A DNA stretch of 64,000 bases from Bacteroidales bacterium (GCA_016282015.1 JAEEJS010000038.1:46749-110748); one strand, 5' to 3'. Shown: positions 26,950 to 38,155, counted from the stretch's first letter. The notes: a model not told the origin generated them from the letters alone. Numbers and translations: made by a program.

Positions 26950-28908
26950 TTACTTCACAACGAGTTTCTGTGTGGCTGAGCCGGCGCTGATGAAGTAAAC
27001 ACCGCTGGTCAGGCTGTTCACATTGTAGTTGTTGACACCTGCGTGACCCTGGAAGCTGCTGATAGCCTGGCCTGTGAGGGTGTAGATGACAACTTCCTCA
27101 TCCTGGTTGAGAGTGATGTTCAAAACATCGCTGGCTGGATTTGGATAGATGCTCATTGTGGTGTTGTGGCTGGCTGTCTCGCCGATTCCGTCCCAACCTG
27201 GGAACAGTTCGCACAGGTCGTATGTCAAGCCCTGGTAGAAACAGTCCATCTGGTCGAGGTCGCCGCCTGTTCCGATTGTGAATGAGTCTGGCTGATAGTC
27301 AGTCTGAGCAACGATTACGAGCTGATCGCCACAGATAGCTGCCTGTGGGTAGACAAACTCTGTGATGCTGAATTCAAAGCCTGATGTGAGCTGGTACATA
27401 GGAGTCCAGGTCAGACCTTTGTCGTATGAACCCTTGGTGAAGAGTTTGAAGAAGGCCATATCGTTGGTTGCACCTCCGGTGATGTTGTGGTCGTCCATAC
27501 TCATCCAGACAGCCACCATCAGTTGTTCGTCAGGAGTAATCATCAACACAGGCATTTCACTGACACCACCGTTGTAGTGTCCGTGGTTGCTCATGCCGTT
27601 GTCATACAGATTGAATTCTTCAGCTGTGTATGGGTCTTCCAATGGCTGGTCGTTTGCATCAAGAGGAGTGACATAGCCGATGAACTCAGGAAGCATCTCG
27701 TGTGGTGCGTCGCTCCACAGCCACCATGAACGGTAGGTGTCATAGTAGAGGTAAGCTGAGTCCATGATGAATGGCTGGCCAGTGACAGGAGGCATTGGGT
27801 TGTTAGGGTCATAACCGAATTCGCTGCCTTCTGCTCTGAATGGAAGTTCGCTGTTCCAGTAAGCGACACCACCAACGCCAGGATAGTAGCTTGTTGATGT
27901 TGCATCACCGGTACCGCCACCCATTTCGTATGCTACGTGAAGAACACCCTCATTGTCCCAAAGGGCTGAGGTCCAACGTGGATACATGTAGCCCATGCCT
28001 TCATCGCCGTAGTTGACGTCTATGCCAGGGTGATGATAGAACTTGGTTCTTGTCCAGGTGTTACCTTCGTCTGTTGAAGTCAGAACCACACCGTCGCCAC
28101 GACGTGTGTTGACCACAATGTTGAGTTCGTCACCGCCTTTGTTCTCCATAAAGTAGGCGTCCTGACCTGAACCGTAAGCTGAGTTGTAAGTACGTCCGAG
28201 ATAGTCGATGGTCATGAACTCATCCCATGTCTGACCGCCGTCCATTGAACGGAAATAGAAGAATGGGTTGGTCAGGCCGTCGGCGTCTGTCCAGTTCAAA
28301 GCTGTGAAGAGGATGTGGATGTGGTCGTGGTTAGGACCTGTGCACATAACAGCCGGGAAGTGGATGTTTCTGTCATCTTTTGTCCATTCCTTGATAGGAG
28401 CGACAGTACCTGGAGCTGGCAGATTGTCCTTGTCCGGGATGATGTAAACGCCGCAATCCAGTGAGTTGGCGTCACGTGAAACGACGACTATACCGTTCTG
28501 GCCGTAACGTGCTGCGCAGCCGAAACCGGTTTTACGGTTCTCGATTTTACCACCGACTGTTGTCCATTCGTCAGAGGCTGGATCGTAGATGATAATGTCT
28601 GTTCCGCGGTCGGTCATGTTTGCGTCACTTGCAACTGTGTGAGCGAAGCCAACCTTTCCATCAGGGAAGTTCATGGTGAGGTTACGTGCAGCTGTGTTGG
28701 TCTGCCAGTCGTAGGTGGTGTAGTCCAACTCTGCATTCTCTCTCAACATGTTAGGTGTGCTGGCGACGAAGTCGTAGGTCTCGCTGCCATTGACAACGAT
28801 AGTCTGTTCGGCCTTCATCACATTGTCTTTTGAAGACACTTTTCTCACTTGTGAGTAACCTGCTGCGGCCACTGACAAGATCAACGCTAAGGTAAATAAT
28901 CTCTTCAT
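26950..28908 (-). CDS. T9SS-exported BNR/sialidase-fold surface protein
   Basis: A 652-aa secreted protein. Signal peptide (SVAAAGYSQ), a beta-propeller-like body with two Asp-box motifs (SMDGGQTW at 221-228 and STDEGNTW at 278-285), and a type A T9SS sorting domain in the last 65 residues (YPNPASDVLNITL ... LTSGVYFISAGSATQKLVVK). The Asp boxes indicate the sialidase/exo-hydrolase fold, but the arginine triad of true sialidases was not identified, so enzyme activity is uncertain. Codon use is strongly biased, suggesting high expression. It has its own promoter and terminator. Confidence 0.85.
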   Translation of the reverse strand: MKRLFTLALILSVAAAGYSQVRKVSSKDNVMKAEQTIVVNGSETYDFVASTPNMLRENAELDYTTYDWQTNTAARNLTMNFPDGKVGFAHTVASDANMTDRGTDIIIYDPASDEWTTVGGKIENRKTGFGCAARYGQNGIVVVSRDANSLDCGVYIIPDKDNLPAPGTVAPIKEWTKDDRNIHFPAVMCTGPNHDHIHILFTALNWTDADGLTNPFFYFRSMDGGQTWDEFMTIDYLGRTYNSAYGSGQDAYFMENKGGDELNIVVNTRRGDGVVLTSTDEGNTWTRTKFYHHPGIDVNYGDEGMGYMYPRWTSALWDNEGVLHVAYEMGGGTGDATSTSYYPGVGGVAYWNSELPFRAEGSEFGYDPNNPMPPVTGQPFIMDSAYLYYDTYRSWWLWSDAPHEMLPEFIGYVTPLDANDQPLEDPYTAEEFNLYDNGMSNHGHYNGGVSEMPVLMITPDEQLMVAVWMSMDDHNITGGATNDMAFFKLFTKGSYDKGLTWTPMYQLTSGFEFSITEFVYPQAAICGDQLVIVAQTDYQPDSFTIGTGGDLDQMDCFYQGLTYDLCELFPGWDGIGETASHNTTMSIYPNPASDVLNITLNQDEEVVIYTLTGQAISSFQGHAGVNNYNVNSLTSGVYFISAGSATQKLVVK

Positions 28909-28980
28909 GTTAGAAAAATTTAGTTAATAATTATTTGAATTTCAATAAAACATTCTAAACATCGCACAATTTATCGTCTG

Positions 28981-28988
28981 CAAATATA
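28981..28988 (-). promoter_or_regulatory. -7 box of the BNR/T9SS gene
   Basis: The minus strand reads TATATTTG, followed by a leader of about 65-70 nt to ATG 28908. Confidence 0.65.
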
Positions 28989-29014
28989 ACGATTATTTTG
29001 AATAAATGCACATT

Positions 29015-29056
29015 TTTTTAAAAAAAACATGAAAATTTTTAAAAAAATCATGAAAA
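29015..29056. repeat. Two 21-bp A-tract direct repeats upstream of guaB
   Basis: The units 29015-29035 and 29036-29056 share the form T5-A7-N-CATG-A4 and differ at one base. The 21-bp period equals two helical turns, so the A-tracts are in phase and probably bend the DNA. They lie 36 bp upstream of the guaB -7 box. Confidence 0.75.
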
Positions 29057-29092
29057 CTTGAAAATCGTTCCTCAACACTTCAAACTTTTTTG

Positions 29093-29100
29093 TATTTTTG
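29093..29100 (+). promoter_or_regulatory. -7 box of guaB
   Basis: TATTTTTG lies 38 nt before ATG 29139, preceded by T-rich sequence. Confidence 0.7.
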
Positions 29101-29126
29101 CAGATTAATATTAAATGAATAATTAA

Positions 29127-30611
<1,485 letters not shown>

Positions 30612-30657
30612 TAAAAGTTATAAATTATCAGTTAATAGACTGACAAAATAATTAGTT

Positions 30658-32649
30658 ATGAACAAATTGAAATCATTATTATTACTCGCAGCTTTGATGC
30701 CCGCCATGCTCTTTGCCCAGGGCTGGAAATCAAAGACTCTCATAAAAATGGGCGACAAGACCATTACCGCTCAGGAGTTTATGGATGTCTATGAGAAAAA
30801 CAATGTCAAGAGCGACGTCATTGACAAGAAAGATGTGGATGAATATCTCGATATGTTTGTCAACTTCAAGTTGAAGGTCACCGAGGCCGAGGCTCTGAAA
30901 ATGGACACCCTGCCAAAGTTTGTCAAGGAATTTGAAGGTTATCGCAAACAGCTCGCAAAGCCTTATCTTTCAAATGACGAAGAGACAGAAAATCTTGTGG
31001 AGGAAGCCTATGATCGTATGCATTGGGATATAAACGCATCGCATATTCTTGTAAGATGCGACATAAACGCTGTCCCTGCCGACACTCTCAAGGCTTACAA
31101 GAAGGCTCTCGCCCTGCGTGAACGCGTCCTCAAAGGCGAAGACTTCGGCGATTTGGCTTACGACAAGTCAGAAGACCCATCGGCACATGACACAGTGGTT
31201 AACGGCCGTTTTTACAAGGGTAACCGTGGAAATCTGGGTTATTTCACAGTTTTCGACATGGTTTATCCGTTCGAGACAGGCGCTTACAACACTCCTATCG
31301 GTGAGCTTTCTATGCCGGTGCGTTCAGACTTCGGTTACCATATCATCAAAGTCAACAGCAAGACTACGGCTTGTGGCATGGTGACAGCCGCACATATCTT
31401 CCTCGTAGTGGACGACAAGGATCCTTTGAAGACCGACTCTGTAGTCAGAGAAAAGGCTTTCAACATCTACAACGAGATTGCCAAAGACGGTAAAAACTGG
31501 GATGCCATCGCACGCAGATATTCAGAGGACAAGGGTACAGCCACCAACGGAGGCGTGCTCACTCCTTTCAAGGTCAGCCAGATAGTTCCTGAATTTATTG
31601 ATGTTGTCAAACAGCTGAATCCGGGCGAGTTCTCAGAGCCTGTCAAGACAAGCTATGGCTATCACATCATAAAACTCGTCAACACAAAAGGTATTAGAAG
31701 CTTCGATGATGAAAAGGAAAACATCAAGAAACGCGTGGAGAAAGACATGCGCGCCAAGGCCAGCGACGAGATAGTGATGAAACGCATCATGAAGGAGAAC
31801 AAGTTCAAAGAGTACGTCAAAGTGAAAGACGAATTCATCGCCACTGTCGACAGCTCGCTCAACCAAGGCCAATATGTCATGGCTGAAGGTGTCAAAACCA
31901 ACAAGGTTCTCTTCAAATTCAACAAACAGAAATACACAGTGGGCGACTTTGCTGCATTCCTCAAAACCAAGACAAACAGCCAGCCCTTCATGTCACCGGC
32001 CGCTTATGCCTACAAGTTGTATGATGAGTATCTGAAAACTGAGACTTTCGCTTACGAAGACGCACATCTAGAGGAGAAATATCCTGAGTTCAAGATGCTT
32101 GTGACAGAGTATCACGACGGCATATTGCTGTTCGACCTTATGGACAAGGAAGTATGGAAAAAGGCTGAAAAAGACACTTTGGGCCTGCAGAACTACTACG
32201 AGGAACACATGAACGAGTATATGTGGGGTGAGCGCATCAAGACTATCTTTGTCGTAGTGCCGACACCTGACAAGGTGAAACTTGTTGAAAGTCTCTTGAA
32301 AAACGATCTTTCAATCGACTCTATCAGAAGCATAATCAAGCAGGCCGACCTTCGCGGTGTATCGGCTAAGAGCCAATATTTCCAGCATGGCGACAATGTC
32401 GACATAGACGAAATTGAATGGATTCCGGGTAAGATTTACACCATACCTTCAACAGTCGACAAAATGACCAGAATAGTGAAAATACTCGAAATCCGCCAGC
32501 CGGAACCTAAGTCGTTCAGAGAGGCCAAGGGTCTTGTGACATCGGCTTACCAGACCAAGCTTGAAGAAGACTGGGTGGAGTCTCTCAAAGAGAAATACAA
32601 TCCTCAGATTGACGCCAAGATCTTGGAAAAAGTAAAGAGTTGTTATTGA
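30658..32649 (+). CDS. PpiC-type periplasmic peptidyl-prolyl isomerase, two rotamase domains
   Basis: A 663-aa exported folding factor. Signal peptide (ALMPAMLFAQ), an N-terminal chaperone-like helical region, and two parvulin domains at about 125-235 (ASHILVRCDI ... DLAYDKSEDPSA ... GNLGYFTVFDMVYPFE) and 240-345 (AAHIFLVVDD ... YSEDKGTATNGGVLTPFKVSQIVPEF). A long C-terminal helical region follows. It is first of three co-directional genes (10- and 2-bp gaps) leading to SurA, so it probably assists outer-membrane protein biogenesis. Confidence 0.93.
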   Translation: MNKLKSLLLLAALMPAMLFAQGWKSKTLIKMGDKTITAQEFMDVYEKNNVKSDVIDKKDVDEYLDMFVNFKLKVTEAEALKMDTLPKFVKEFEGYRKQLAKPYLSNDEETENLVEEAYDRMHWDINASHILVRCDINAVPADTLKAYKKALALRERVLKGEDFGDLAYDKSEDPSAHDTVVNGRFYKGNRGNLGYFTVFDMVYPFETGAYNTPIGELSMPVRSDFGYHIIKVNSKTTACGMVTAAHIFLVVDDKDPLKTDSVVREKAFNIYNEIAKDGKNWDAIARRYSEDKGTATNGGVLTPFKVSQIVPEFIDVVKQLNPGEFSEPVKTSYGYHIIKLVNTKGIRSFDDEKENIKKRVEKDMRAKASDEIVMKRIMKENKFKEYVKVKDEFIATVDSSLNQGQYVMAEGVKTNKVLFKFNKQKYTVGDFAAFLKTKTNSQPFMSPAAYAYKLYDEYLKTETFAYEDAHLEEKYPEFKMLVTEYHDGILLFDLMDKEVWKKAEKDTLGLQNYYEEHMNEYMWGERIKTIFVVVPTPDKVKLVESLLKNDLSIDSIRSIIKQADLRGVSAKSQYFQHGDNVDIDEIEWIPGKIYTIPSTVDKMTRIVKILEIRQPEPKSFREAKGLVTSAYQTKLEEDWVESLKEKYNPQIDAKILEKVKSCY

Positions 32650-32659
32650 TTTTCAGACA

Positions 32660-33181
32660 ATGAGAATTAAACTTGCAATCGGACTGATAGTTTTGCTGCC
32701 TTTGTTGTCTTGCAACAATTCAAACAATGGAGGTGACAACAGGGCTGTAGCCTCTGTCTATGGCAAATATCTGTATCAGTCCGATTTGCAAAGTGTTCTC
32801 TACGAGGGAATAAGCCCTGCCGACAGTTTGGTCAGGACAAAGGCTTTCATAGATGAATGGATTCGCCGTCAGCTGATTTTACATCAGGCTGAAACAACCC
32901 TGGATGAGTCTGAACTTGACTTTTCAAAACAACTTGAAGAGTATCGCAACTCGTTGGTTATCTATAAGTACGAGGCCATAATGCTCGAACAGAACCTCGA
33001 CACCAATGTCTCGGAAGAGGATATAGCAAAATATATCCAGAGAAACAGTCCGAAACACGAACTGGATGACGAAACCGTACGTTATATCATACTGAACATG
33101 AGAAGAAAGGCTCTTATAGAGAAAATGCATAACAGCCTTTACAACAAGGCTATGAAAGAAAGAGTATTTGTAATTTATTAG
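32660..33181 (+). CDS. SurA-N-like lipoprotein without a rotamase domain
   Basis: A 173-aa lipoprotein (lipobox LLPLLSC). The mature part resembles the N-terminal chaperone helices of PpiC/SurA proteins: ASVYGKYLYQSDLQSVLYEGISPADS, FIDEWIRRQLILHQAE, and a C-terminal segment RKALIEKMHNSLYNKAMKE. No parvulin domain is present. It is sandwiched between two parvulin genes (10 bp and 2 bp gaps), which suggests a membrane-tethered holdase or adaptor for the same folding pathway. Function is inferred. Confidence 0.8.
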   Translation: MRIKLAIGLIVLLPLLSCNNSNNGGDNRAVASVYGKYLYQSDLQSVLYEGISPADSLVRTKAFIDEWIRRQLILHQAETTLDESELDFSKQLEEYRNSLVIYKYEAIMLEQNLDTNVSEEDIAKYIQRNSPKHELDDETVRYIILNMRRKALIEKMHNSLYNKAMKERVFVIY

Positions 33182-33183
33182 AT

Positions 33184-34539
33184 ATGAAGCTTAGGAGATT
33201 TTTTGCTATATTTGCATTTGTAACTATTTGTAATACAGGTGTTTATGCTCAACAGGCCCAAGTCATTGACAAAATCGTGGCCGTGGTTGGCAAAAACATC
33301 ATACTGCAGTCGGACATTGAAGAACAATACCTTCAGTACAGGCTTCAGGGCGGTATTAAGGGAAGTGCTTCCAGCATACGTTGCGAGATTCTGGAAGACA
33401 TGCTTTTCCGCAAGCTGATGCTCAACCAGGCCGAACTCGACAGTATCACCGTCACCGACGAGCAGGTGGAGTCGGAAATGGATTACCGTATCCGTTACTA
33501 TGTCAGCCAGCTTGGCTCTGAGGAAAAGCTGGAAGAGTATTACAACAAGTCGATGTCCGAAATCAAGGACGAGCTTCGTACCATCATCAAAGACCAAAAA
33601 ATGATAGAGGAAGTGCAGCGCGGCATAGTGTCTGGTGTTAACGCCACTCCAAGCGACGTGCGCGAGTTCTATCGCAGCATTCCTAAAGATTCCATACCCA
33701 TGGTGAGCGCTCAGTACGAGATTGCCCAGCTGGTTAAGAAACCACCTATCACTCTCGACGAAAAGCTGGCAGTGAAAGACGAGCTTTACGAATTGCGCGC
33801 CCGTATTCTCAAAGGAGAACGTTTCTCAACTATAGCTCGTATCTATTCCGAAGACCCGGGCTCAGCCAAAAAGGGCGGTGAGTTGGGATTCCAAGGCAGA
33901 GGCGGATTTGTGCCGGAGTTTGAGGCCGCGGCGTTCTCACTCAAGGAAGGTGAAATCTCAGAAGTGATAGAGACAGAATATGGTTTCCACATCATACAGC
34001 TTATCGAACGCCGCGGCGATTATGTAAATGTTCGCCACGTGCTCCGTACCCTGAAAGTGTCGCCGGAGGCTTTGCAGACAGCCTACGATGAACTCGATTC
34101 CATAGCCAACCTCATCCGTATGGACAGCATCACCTTCGACGAGGCGGTGCGTCAGTTCAGTGATGAAGACGACAAGGTTAACGGCGGCTATCTTGTGAAC
34201 GAAAACACAGGAAGCACTTTCTTCGCCGCCGAAGACTTGGACCAGCAAGTGTCTGTGGTCGTCAACAAGCTGAAGGTGGGCGAGGTGAGCGACCCTGTTC
34301 CTATGAAGACCAAAAACGGTAAAGATGCTTACCGACTGCTGATAATCAAGAAGAAAACCACAGCGCATAAGGCTAACCTGAACGACGACTACGCCCTCAT
34401 CCAGCAATGGACTCTGCAGAAAAAACGTCAGGAAGCCATCAATAAGTGGATAGACAACAAGTCGACCAAAGCGTATGTCAACATAAGCGAGGAATACCGC
34501 GACTGCGATTTTCAATTCGATTGGAACATTAGTAAATAG
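33184..34539 (+). CDS. SurA-type periplasmic chaperone/peptidyl-prolyl isomerase
   Basis: A 451-aa protein with a signal peptide (NTGVYAQ) and SurA N-terminal domain (VIDKIVAVVGKNIILQSDIEEQYLQYRLQGG). Rotamase domain 1 (about 170-280: YSEDPGSAKKGGELGFQGRGGFVPEFEAAAFSLKEGEISEVIETEYGFHIIQLIERRGD) and a degenerate second parvulin domain (VNVRHVLRTLKVSPEA ... FSDEDDKVNGG) follow. It receives unfolded outer-membrane proteins in the periplasm. Gene order isomerase-lipoprotein-SurA-MoxR with gaps of 1-10 bp marks a single operon. Confidence 0.94.
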   Translation: MKLRRFFAIFAFVTICNTGVYAQQAQVIDKIVAVVGKNIILQSDIEEQYLQYRLQGGIKGSASSIRCEILEDMLFRKLMLNQAELDSITVTDEQVESEMDYRIRYYVSQLGSEEKLEEYYNKSMSEIKDELRTIIKDQKMIEEVQRGIVSGVNATPSDVREFYRSIPKDSIPMVSAQYEIAQLVKKPPITLDEKLAVKDELYELRARILKGERFSTIARIYSEDPGSAKKGGELGFQGRGGFVPEFEAAAFSLKEGEISEVIETEYGFHIIQLIERRGDYVNVRHVLRTLKVSPEALQTAYDELDSIANLIRMDSITFDEAVRQFSDEDDKVNGGYLVNENTGSTFFAAEDLDQQVSVVVNKLKVGEVSDPVPMKTKNGKDAYRLLIIKKKTTAHKANLNDDYALIQQWTLQKKRQEAINKWIDNKSTKAYVNISEEYRDCDFQFDWNISK

Positions 34540-34540
34540 T

Positions 34541-35497
34541 ATGTATAGTAATGACGTTGAAGGAGCCAAGGCGCTCGTACAGAAATATGAGTCACTGAAA
34601 AAGGAGATTGGCAAGGTTATAGTCGGTCAGAATGAAGTGATTCACAACACCATATTGTCTATTTTCTGTCAGGGTCACGTCCTTTTGGTAGGCGTTCCCG
34701 GACTGGCAAAAACATTGTTGATCAACACTATAGGTCAAGCTCTTGGCTTGAGTTTCAGCCGTATTCAGTTCACTCCCGACCTTATGCCTTCCGACATAGT
34801 AGGTACAGAGATTCTGGACGAGGCTCGTCAGTTCAAGTTTGTGAAAGGCCCTGTGTTTGCTAACATTGTGCTGGCCGACGAGATCAACCGTACCCCTCCC
34901 AAAACCCAGGCCGCTTTGCTTGAGGCCATGCAGGAAAAGAACGTAACCGTTTCGGGCAAAACATACAAGTTGAGTGAGCCGTTTTTCGTATTGGCCACCC
35001 AAAACCCAATCGAACAGGAAGGCACCTATCCGCTTCCCGAGGCTCAGCTGGACCGTTTCATGTTCAATCTGATGCTCGACTATCCTACGTATGAAGAGGA
35101 AATAGATGTGGTTAAGAATACCACGGCTGCCAAAAACATAAAGGTTGAGGCTGTGATGAACGCCGAGGAGATTATGTATTTCCAGCAGTTGGTGCGCCGC
35201 GTACCGGTTCCGGACAACGTTTATGAATACGCAGTAAGTCTTGTCTCCAAGACCCGCCCGAACACCGAACGCGCTCATCAGTTGGCTAACAAATACCTCA
35301 GCTGGGGAGCAGGTCCGCGTGCCTCGCAATATCTAATCATAGGCGCCAAAGCCAACGCTTTGATGAGCGGCAAGTTCTCACCCGACATCGAAGACGTCAA
35401 AAAAGTAGCGGTGCCTGTACTCAGACACCGCCTAGTTCGTAACTACACCGCTCAAGCCGAAGGAGTCACTATTGATGATATCATCAATAAACTTTAA
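34541..35497 (+). CDS. MoxR-family AAA+ ATPase
   Basis: A 318-aa AAA ATPase of the MoxR class, chaperones that mature metal- or cofactor-dependent and VWA-domain partners. Walker A is GVPGLAKT (about 52-59), Walker B and adjacent motif LADEINRTPPKTQAALLEAMQE, sensor 1 VLATQNPIEQEGTYPLPEAQLDRF, and the lid with GPRASQYLIIGAKANAL. The start is 1 bp after the surA stop. The partner VWA-domain genes that usually follow are absent; the next gene is convergent with a 14-bp overlap, so the operon ends here. Confidence 0.93.
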   Translation: MYSNDVEGAKALVQKYESLKKEIGKVIVGQNEVIHNTILSIFCQGHVLLVGVPGLAKTLLINTIGQALGLSFSRIQFTPDLMPSDIVGTEILDEARQFKFVKGPVFANIVLADEINRTPPKTQAALLEAMQEKNVTVSGKTYKLSEPFFVLATQNPIEQEGTYPLPEAQLDRFMFNLMLDYPTYEEEIDVVKNTTAAKNIKVEAVMNAEEIMYFQQLVRRVPVPDNVYEYAVSLVSKTRPNTERAHQLANKYLSWGAGPRASQYLIIGAKANALMSGKFSPDIEDVKKVAVPVLRHRLVRNYTAQAEGVTIDDIINKL

Positions 35498-37223
35498 GTT
35501 TATCTCCGGTCTGGTCGATTAAAGCCTTGTAGAACTCATCGCTGTATTTCGGCTGTTCCACTTTAGGAGCTATGTATTTGTGTCCATCAGGAAGCTCGCG
35601 TGCGGTCTTCACATTGCCATCCATGTACTTCATGAACAGATAGTGGTAGAACACCTTCCAGTCGGCGCACAGTCTGGTAGCCTCTGTGCTTGAGTAGTTG
35701 GTGAGTAAAGCCACGGCCTCTTTTGGGTTGTTGGCATAAATCTCAGCTGCTTTGGCGCTGACTTTCTTGGTCTCTTCAACCCATGCCTGCTCGTATTCCG
35801 CCTGTTTTGCTTCAATTTCAGGATGTATGTAGTCGTATTTGGTGTATGCAAAGTTTGAAACCTGGTTGAAAATCCAGAATCCTGCTGTCTCTGACCATTC
35901 CATCATGGAGCCGTTGCCCACGCGATAGCAGAGAGGGATGTCGGTCATGCAGGTGTACATAGGGCAATAGACTGCGCTGGCTGCGTCGTCAACGCTCCAC
36001 CAGATGATACCGCCTATTTCAGGAATGCTGTTGGCATTGCTCTGTGAAACGAACGAGAAGCCTGTCTGCTGTGTGGCTGTGGTTCTTTCGTGCTGGTATG
36101 TCACGCCGTCCACTTCGAAGTCCATAGGACGCCAGCGGTATGGGCAGTGGAAAGGACCTGCGCCGAGGTCTTTAGACATGTCGAGTTCAGTGCCCTCAAG
36201 GTGGTCACGCATGAAGTTCATCATGTCCAAGACAGAGACTTTATGGTTCGGCTTCACCCACAGAGGCATTTTGTTGCTCGGGAAGTTCTCTACTGTCTGA
36301 GGCTGGCCTTTCACGTATGGCTTTGCACGCTTGATGTTGCGGCCTGTGGCATAGTCCCAGTATTCGTACATGCCGTCGGCCACCTTGTTGAACATGGCCC
36401 ACACACGCATCTCGCAACCGCGGGCAGCGCCAAAGTCGACAGGAGCGTAAACATCTGAGAATGAGAAGTCTTCGTCTTTACCCACATACAGATTGTGTTT
36501 CTTTGCGAATGAAATCACATCGTCTGAATAGATGCAGTCGATAGACATGTCTTTCATGAACTTCTTGAAATCTTTCGAAGTGACAGAAGTCTTGTTTTTC
36601 TTGGCGAGAGGGAACTGGGTGATGCGGGCCTGGTTGGCGTGACCGCAAACGTATCCGTCAGGAATGCGGCGTGCCACCCACACCATACCTTTTTCATATT
36701 TGCCCTTGCCTATCATTTCCATGATCCAAACCTCTTCGGTATCGGCAATTGAGAATGACTCGCCTTCGCTTATGTAACCGTACTGTGCTGTAAGTTCGGC
36801 TATGTTGCGTATGGCCTCACGGGCAGTCTTGCAGCGCTGCAGTGAGATGTAGATCAAGGTGCCGTAGTCCATCAGACCTTCGCCTTCCCAGAGCTCTTCC
36901 AGACCGCCGTAAGTGGTCTCACCTATGGCGAGCTGCCACTCGTTCATGTTTCCTACAACATTGTAGGTGTGGCGAACCTCAGGAATCTGTCCGAGATATC
37001 TTCCGCTGTCCCAATCATAAAGGTCACGCATGGCTCCTTCCGGATAGTCGGCAGCCGGATAATGGTACAACTCACCGTAAAGCACGTGAGAGTCAGCGGC
37101 ATACGAAATCATAGTCGAGCCGTCGACAGAAGCACCCTTGGTCACGAGGAAGTTGGTGCAAGCATTGGCCTTCGTCATTCCGAGAAGGCAGATAATGGCT
37201 AATAAAGTTAATAATTTTTTCAT
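35484..37223 (-). CDS. C69 family dipeptidase (PepD-like, exported)
   Basis: A 579-aa N-terminal-nucleophile dipeptidase. The signal peptide ends ...TKANA and the next residue, Cys22 (CTNFLVTKGAS), is the expected nucleophile, so leader cleavage would expose it. The family blocks DGSTMISYAADSH, QLAIGETTYGG and GYISEGESFSIADTEEVWIMEM are present. It probably degrades peptides in the periplasm or at the surface. Its ATG overlaps the stop of ribF (ATGA), making it third in the asd-ribF-dipeptidase operon. Confidence 0.94.
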   Translation of the reverse strand: MKKLLTLLAIICLLGMTKANACTNFLVTKGASVDGSTMISYAADSHVLYGELYHYPAADYPEGAMRDLYDWDSGRYLGQIPEVRHTYNVVGNMNEWQLAIGETTYGGLEELWEGEGLMDYGTLIYISLQRCKTAREAIRNIAELTAQYGYISEGESFSIADTEEVWIMEMIGKGKYEKGMVWVARRIPDGYVCGHANQARITQFPLAKKNKTSVTSKDFKKFMKDMSIDCIYSDDVISFAKKHNLYVGKDEDFSFSDVYAPVDFGAARGCEMRVWAMFNKVADGMYEYWDYATGRNIKRAKPYVKGQPQTVENFPSNKMPLWVKPNHKVSVLDMMNFMRDHLEGTELDMSKDLGAGPFHCPYRWRPMDFEVDGVTYQHERTTATQQTGFSFVSQSNANSIPEIGGIIWWSVDDAASAVYCPMYTCMTDIPLCYRVGNGSMMEWSETAGFWIFNQVSNFAYTKYDYIHPEIEAKQAEYEQAWVEETKKVSAKAAEIYANNPKEAVALLTNYSSTEATRLCADWKVFYHYLFMKYMDGNVKTARELPDGHKYIAPKVEQPKYSDEFYKALIDQTGDKLKVY

Positions 37224-38155
37224 GACAGTTTATTTAAAATATTTGTAATTGTCTGTTCGTCAATGTCTATTTGATGTTTTAGAGCGTCAAAATTATCAAA
37301 TTTTTTGTCATCCCGCACAAAATCCACAAATCTTATCTTGATTTCTTTGTCATAAAGATTTTTCTCATAGTTAATCACATGAGTTTCAATACTTTGCGGA
37401 CGATTGTCCTGCAATGTGGGCCTGCTGCCTATATAAGTCATGGCATGATAAGGCTTGCCGTCAATTTCCGCCAAAGTGGCGTAAACACCAGGTTTTTCAA
37501 TGAGTTTGAACTCGTCGGCAACCTCCAGGTTGGCGGTGGGATAGCCTAATTTATGCCCGACTTCCTGTCCGTGCACCACCTTGCCGCTGTAAGAATAGTA
37601 ATAGCCCAGCAGTTTGTTGGCCTTTCTAATGTCACCACAGGCCAGGTAATTGCGGATTTTTGTCGAGCTGACAGCCACATTCTCAACATCCTGTTCCTGA
37701 ATCTTTTCTACAGTGAAATGGCACTCTTTGCCAAGTTCGTTCAGCATCTCGAAGTCACCGTCACGGCCTTTCCCGAAGTGGTGGTCATAGCCAATGATGA
37801 GCACCGAAGGCTCTATGTTTTTCACCAGAATATCCTTGATGAAACTCTCTGAAGGAATGTTGGCAAACTCTTTTGTAAACTTTATAATGATAAGATTATC
37901 AATGCCTAAGCTTTCCAAAAGGCGGATTTTCTCCTCCTGTGTTGTTATAAATTTTATACAGGAGTCATGGCTGAGCACCTGACGCGGATGCGGGTAAAAA
38001 GTCACCACCACACTCTCTCCGCCAATCTCTCCGGCGCTCTGCACCAGCCTTTTCAGTATCACCTGATGGCCCAGATGCACCCCGTCAAAAGTTCCGATGG
38101 TAACCACCGCCTTCGGAATCTTTTTAAAATCTTCTATATTATAATAAACTTTCAA
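37220..38155 (-). CDS. ribF: Bifunctional riboflavin kinase/FAD synthetase
   Basis: A 311-aa enzyme that makes FMN and FAD from riboflavin. The N-terminal nucleotidyltransferase half carries TIGTFDGVHLGHQVILKRL (about 17-35) and IIGYDHHFGKGRDGD. The C-terminal flavokinase half carries GKVVHGQEVGHKLGYPTANLEV and a conserved TYIGSRPT. Length is normal. It starts 7 bp after asd and overlaps the dipeptidase start by 4 bp. Confidence 0.97.
   Translation of the reverse strand: MKVYYNIEDFKKIPKAVVTIGTFDGVHLGHQVILKRLVQSAGEIGGESVVVTFYPHPRQVLSHDSCIKFITTQEEKIRLLESLGIDNLIIIKFTKEFANIPSESFIKDILVKNIEPSVLIIGYDHHFGKGRDGDFEMLNELGKECHFTVEKIQEQDVENVAVSSTKIRNYLACGDIRKANKLLGYYYSYSGKVVHGQEVGHKLGYPTANLEVADEFKLIEKPGVYATLAEIDGKPYHAMTYIGSRPTLQDNRPQSIETHVINYEKNLYDKEIKIRFVDFVRDDKKFDNFDALKHQIDIDEQTITNILNKLS

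Noticed and set aside
33958..34614. 218-codon minus-strand frame across the end of surA
   Set aside because: Runs through two well-identified genes on the other strand and shows no recognisable protein signature.
34592..35329. 245-codon open frame on the minus strand inside the MoxR gene
   Set aside because: It is a shadow of the MoxR coding frame, has no promoter or family motif, and the plus-strand product has intact Walker motifs.
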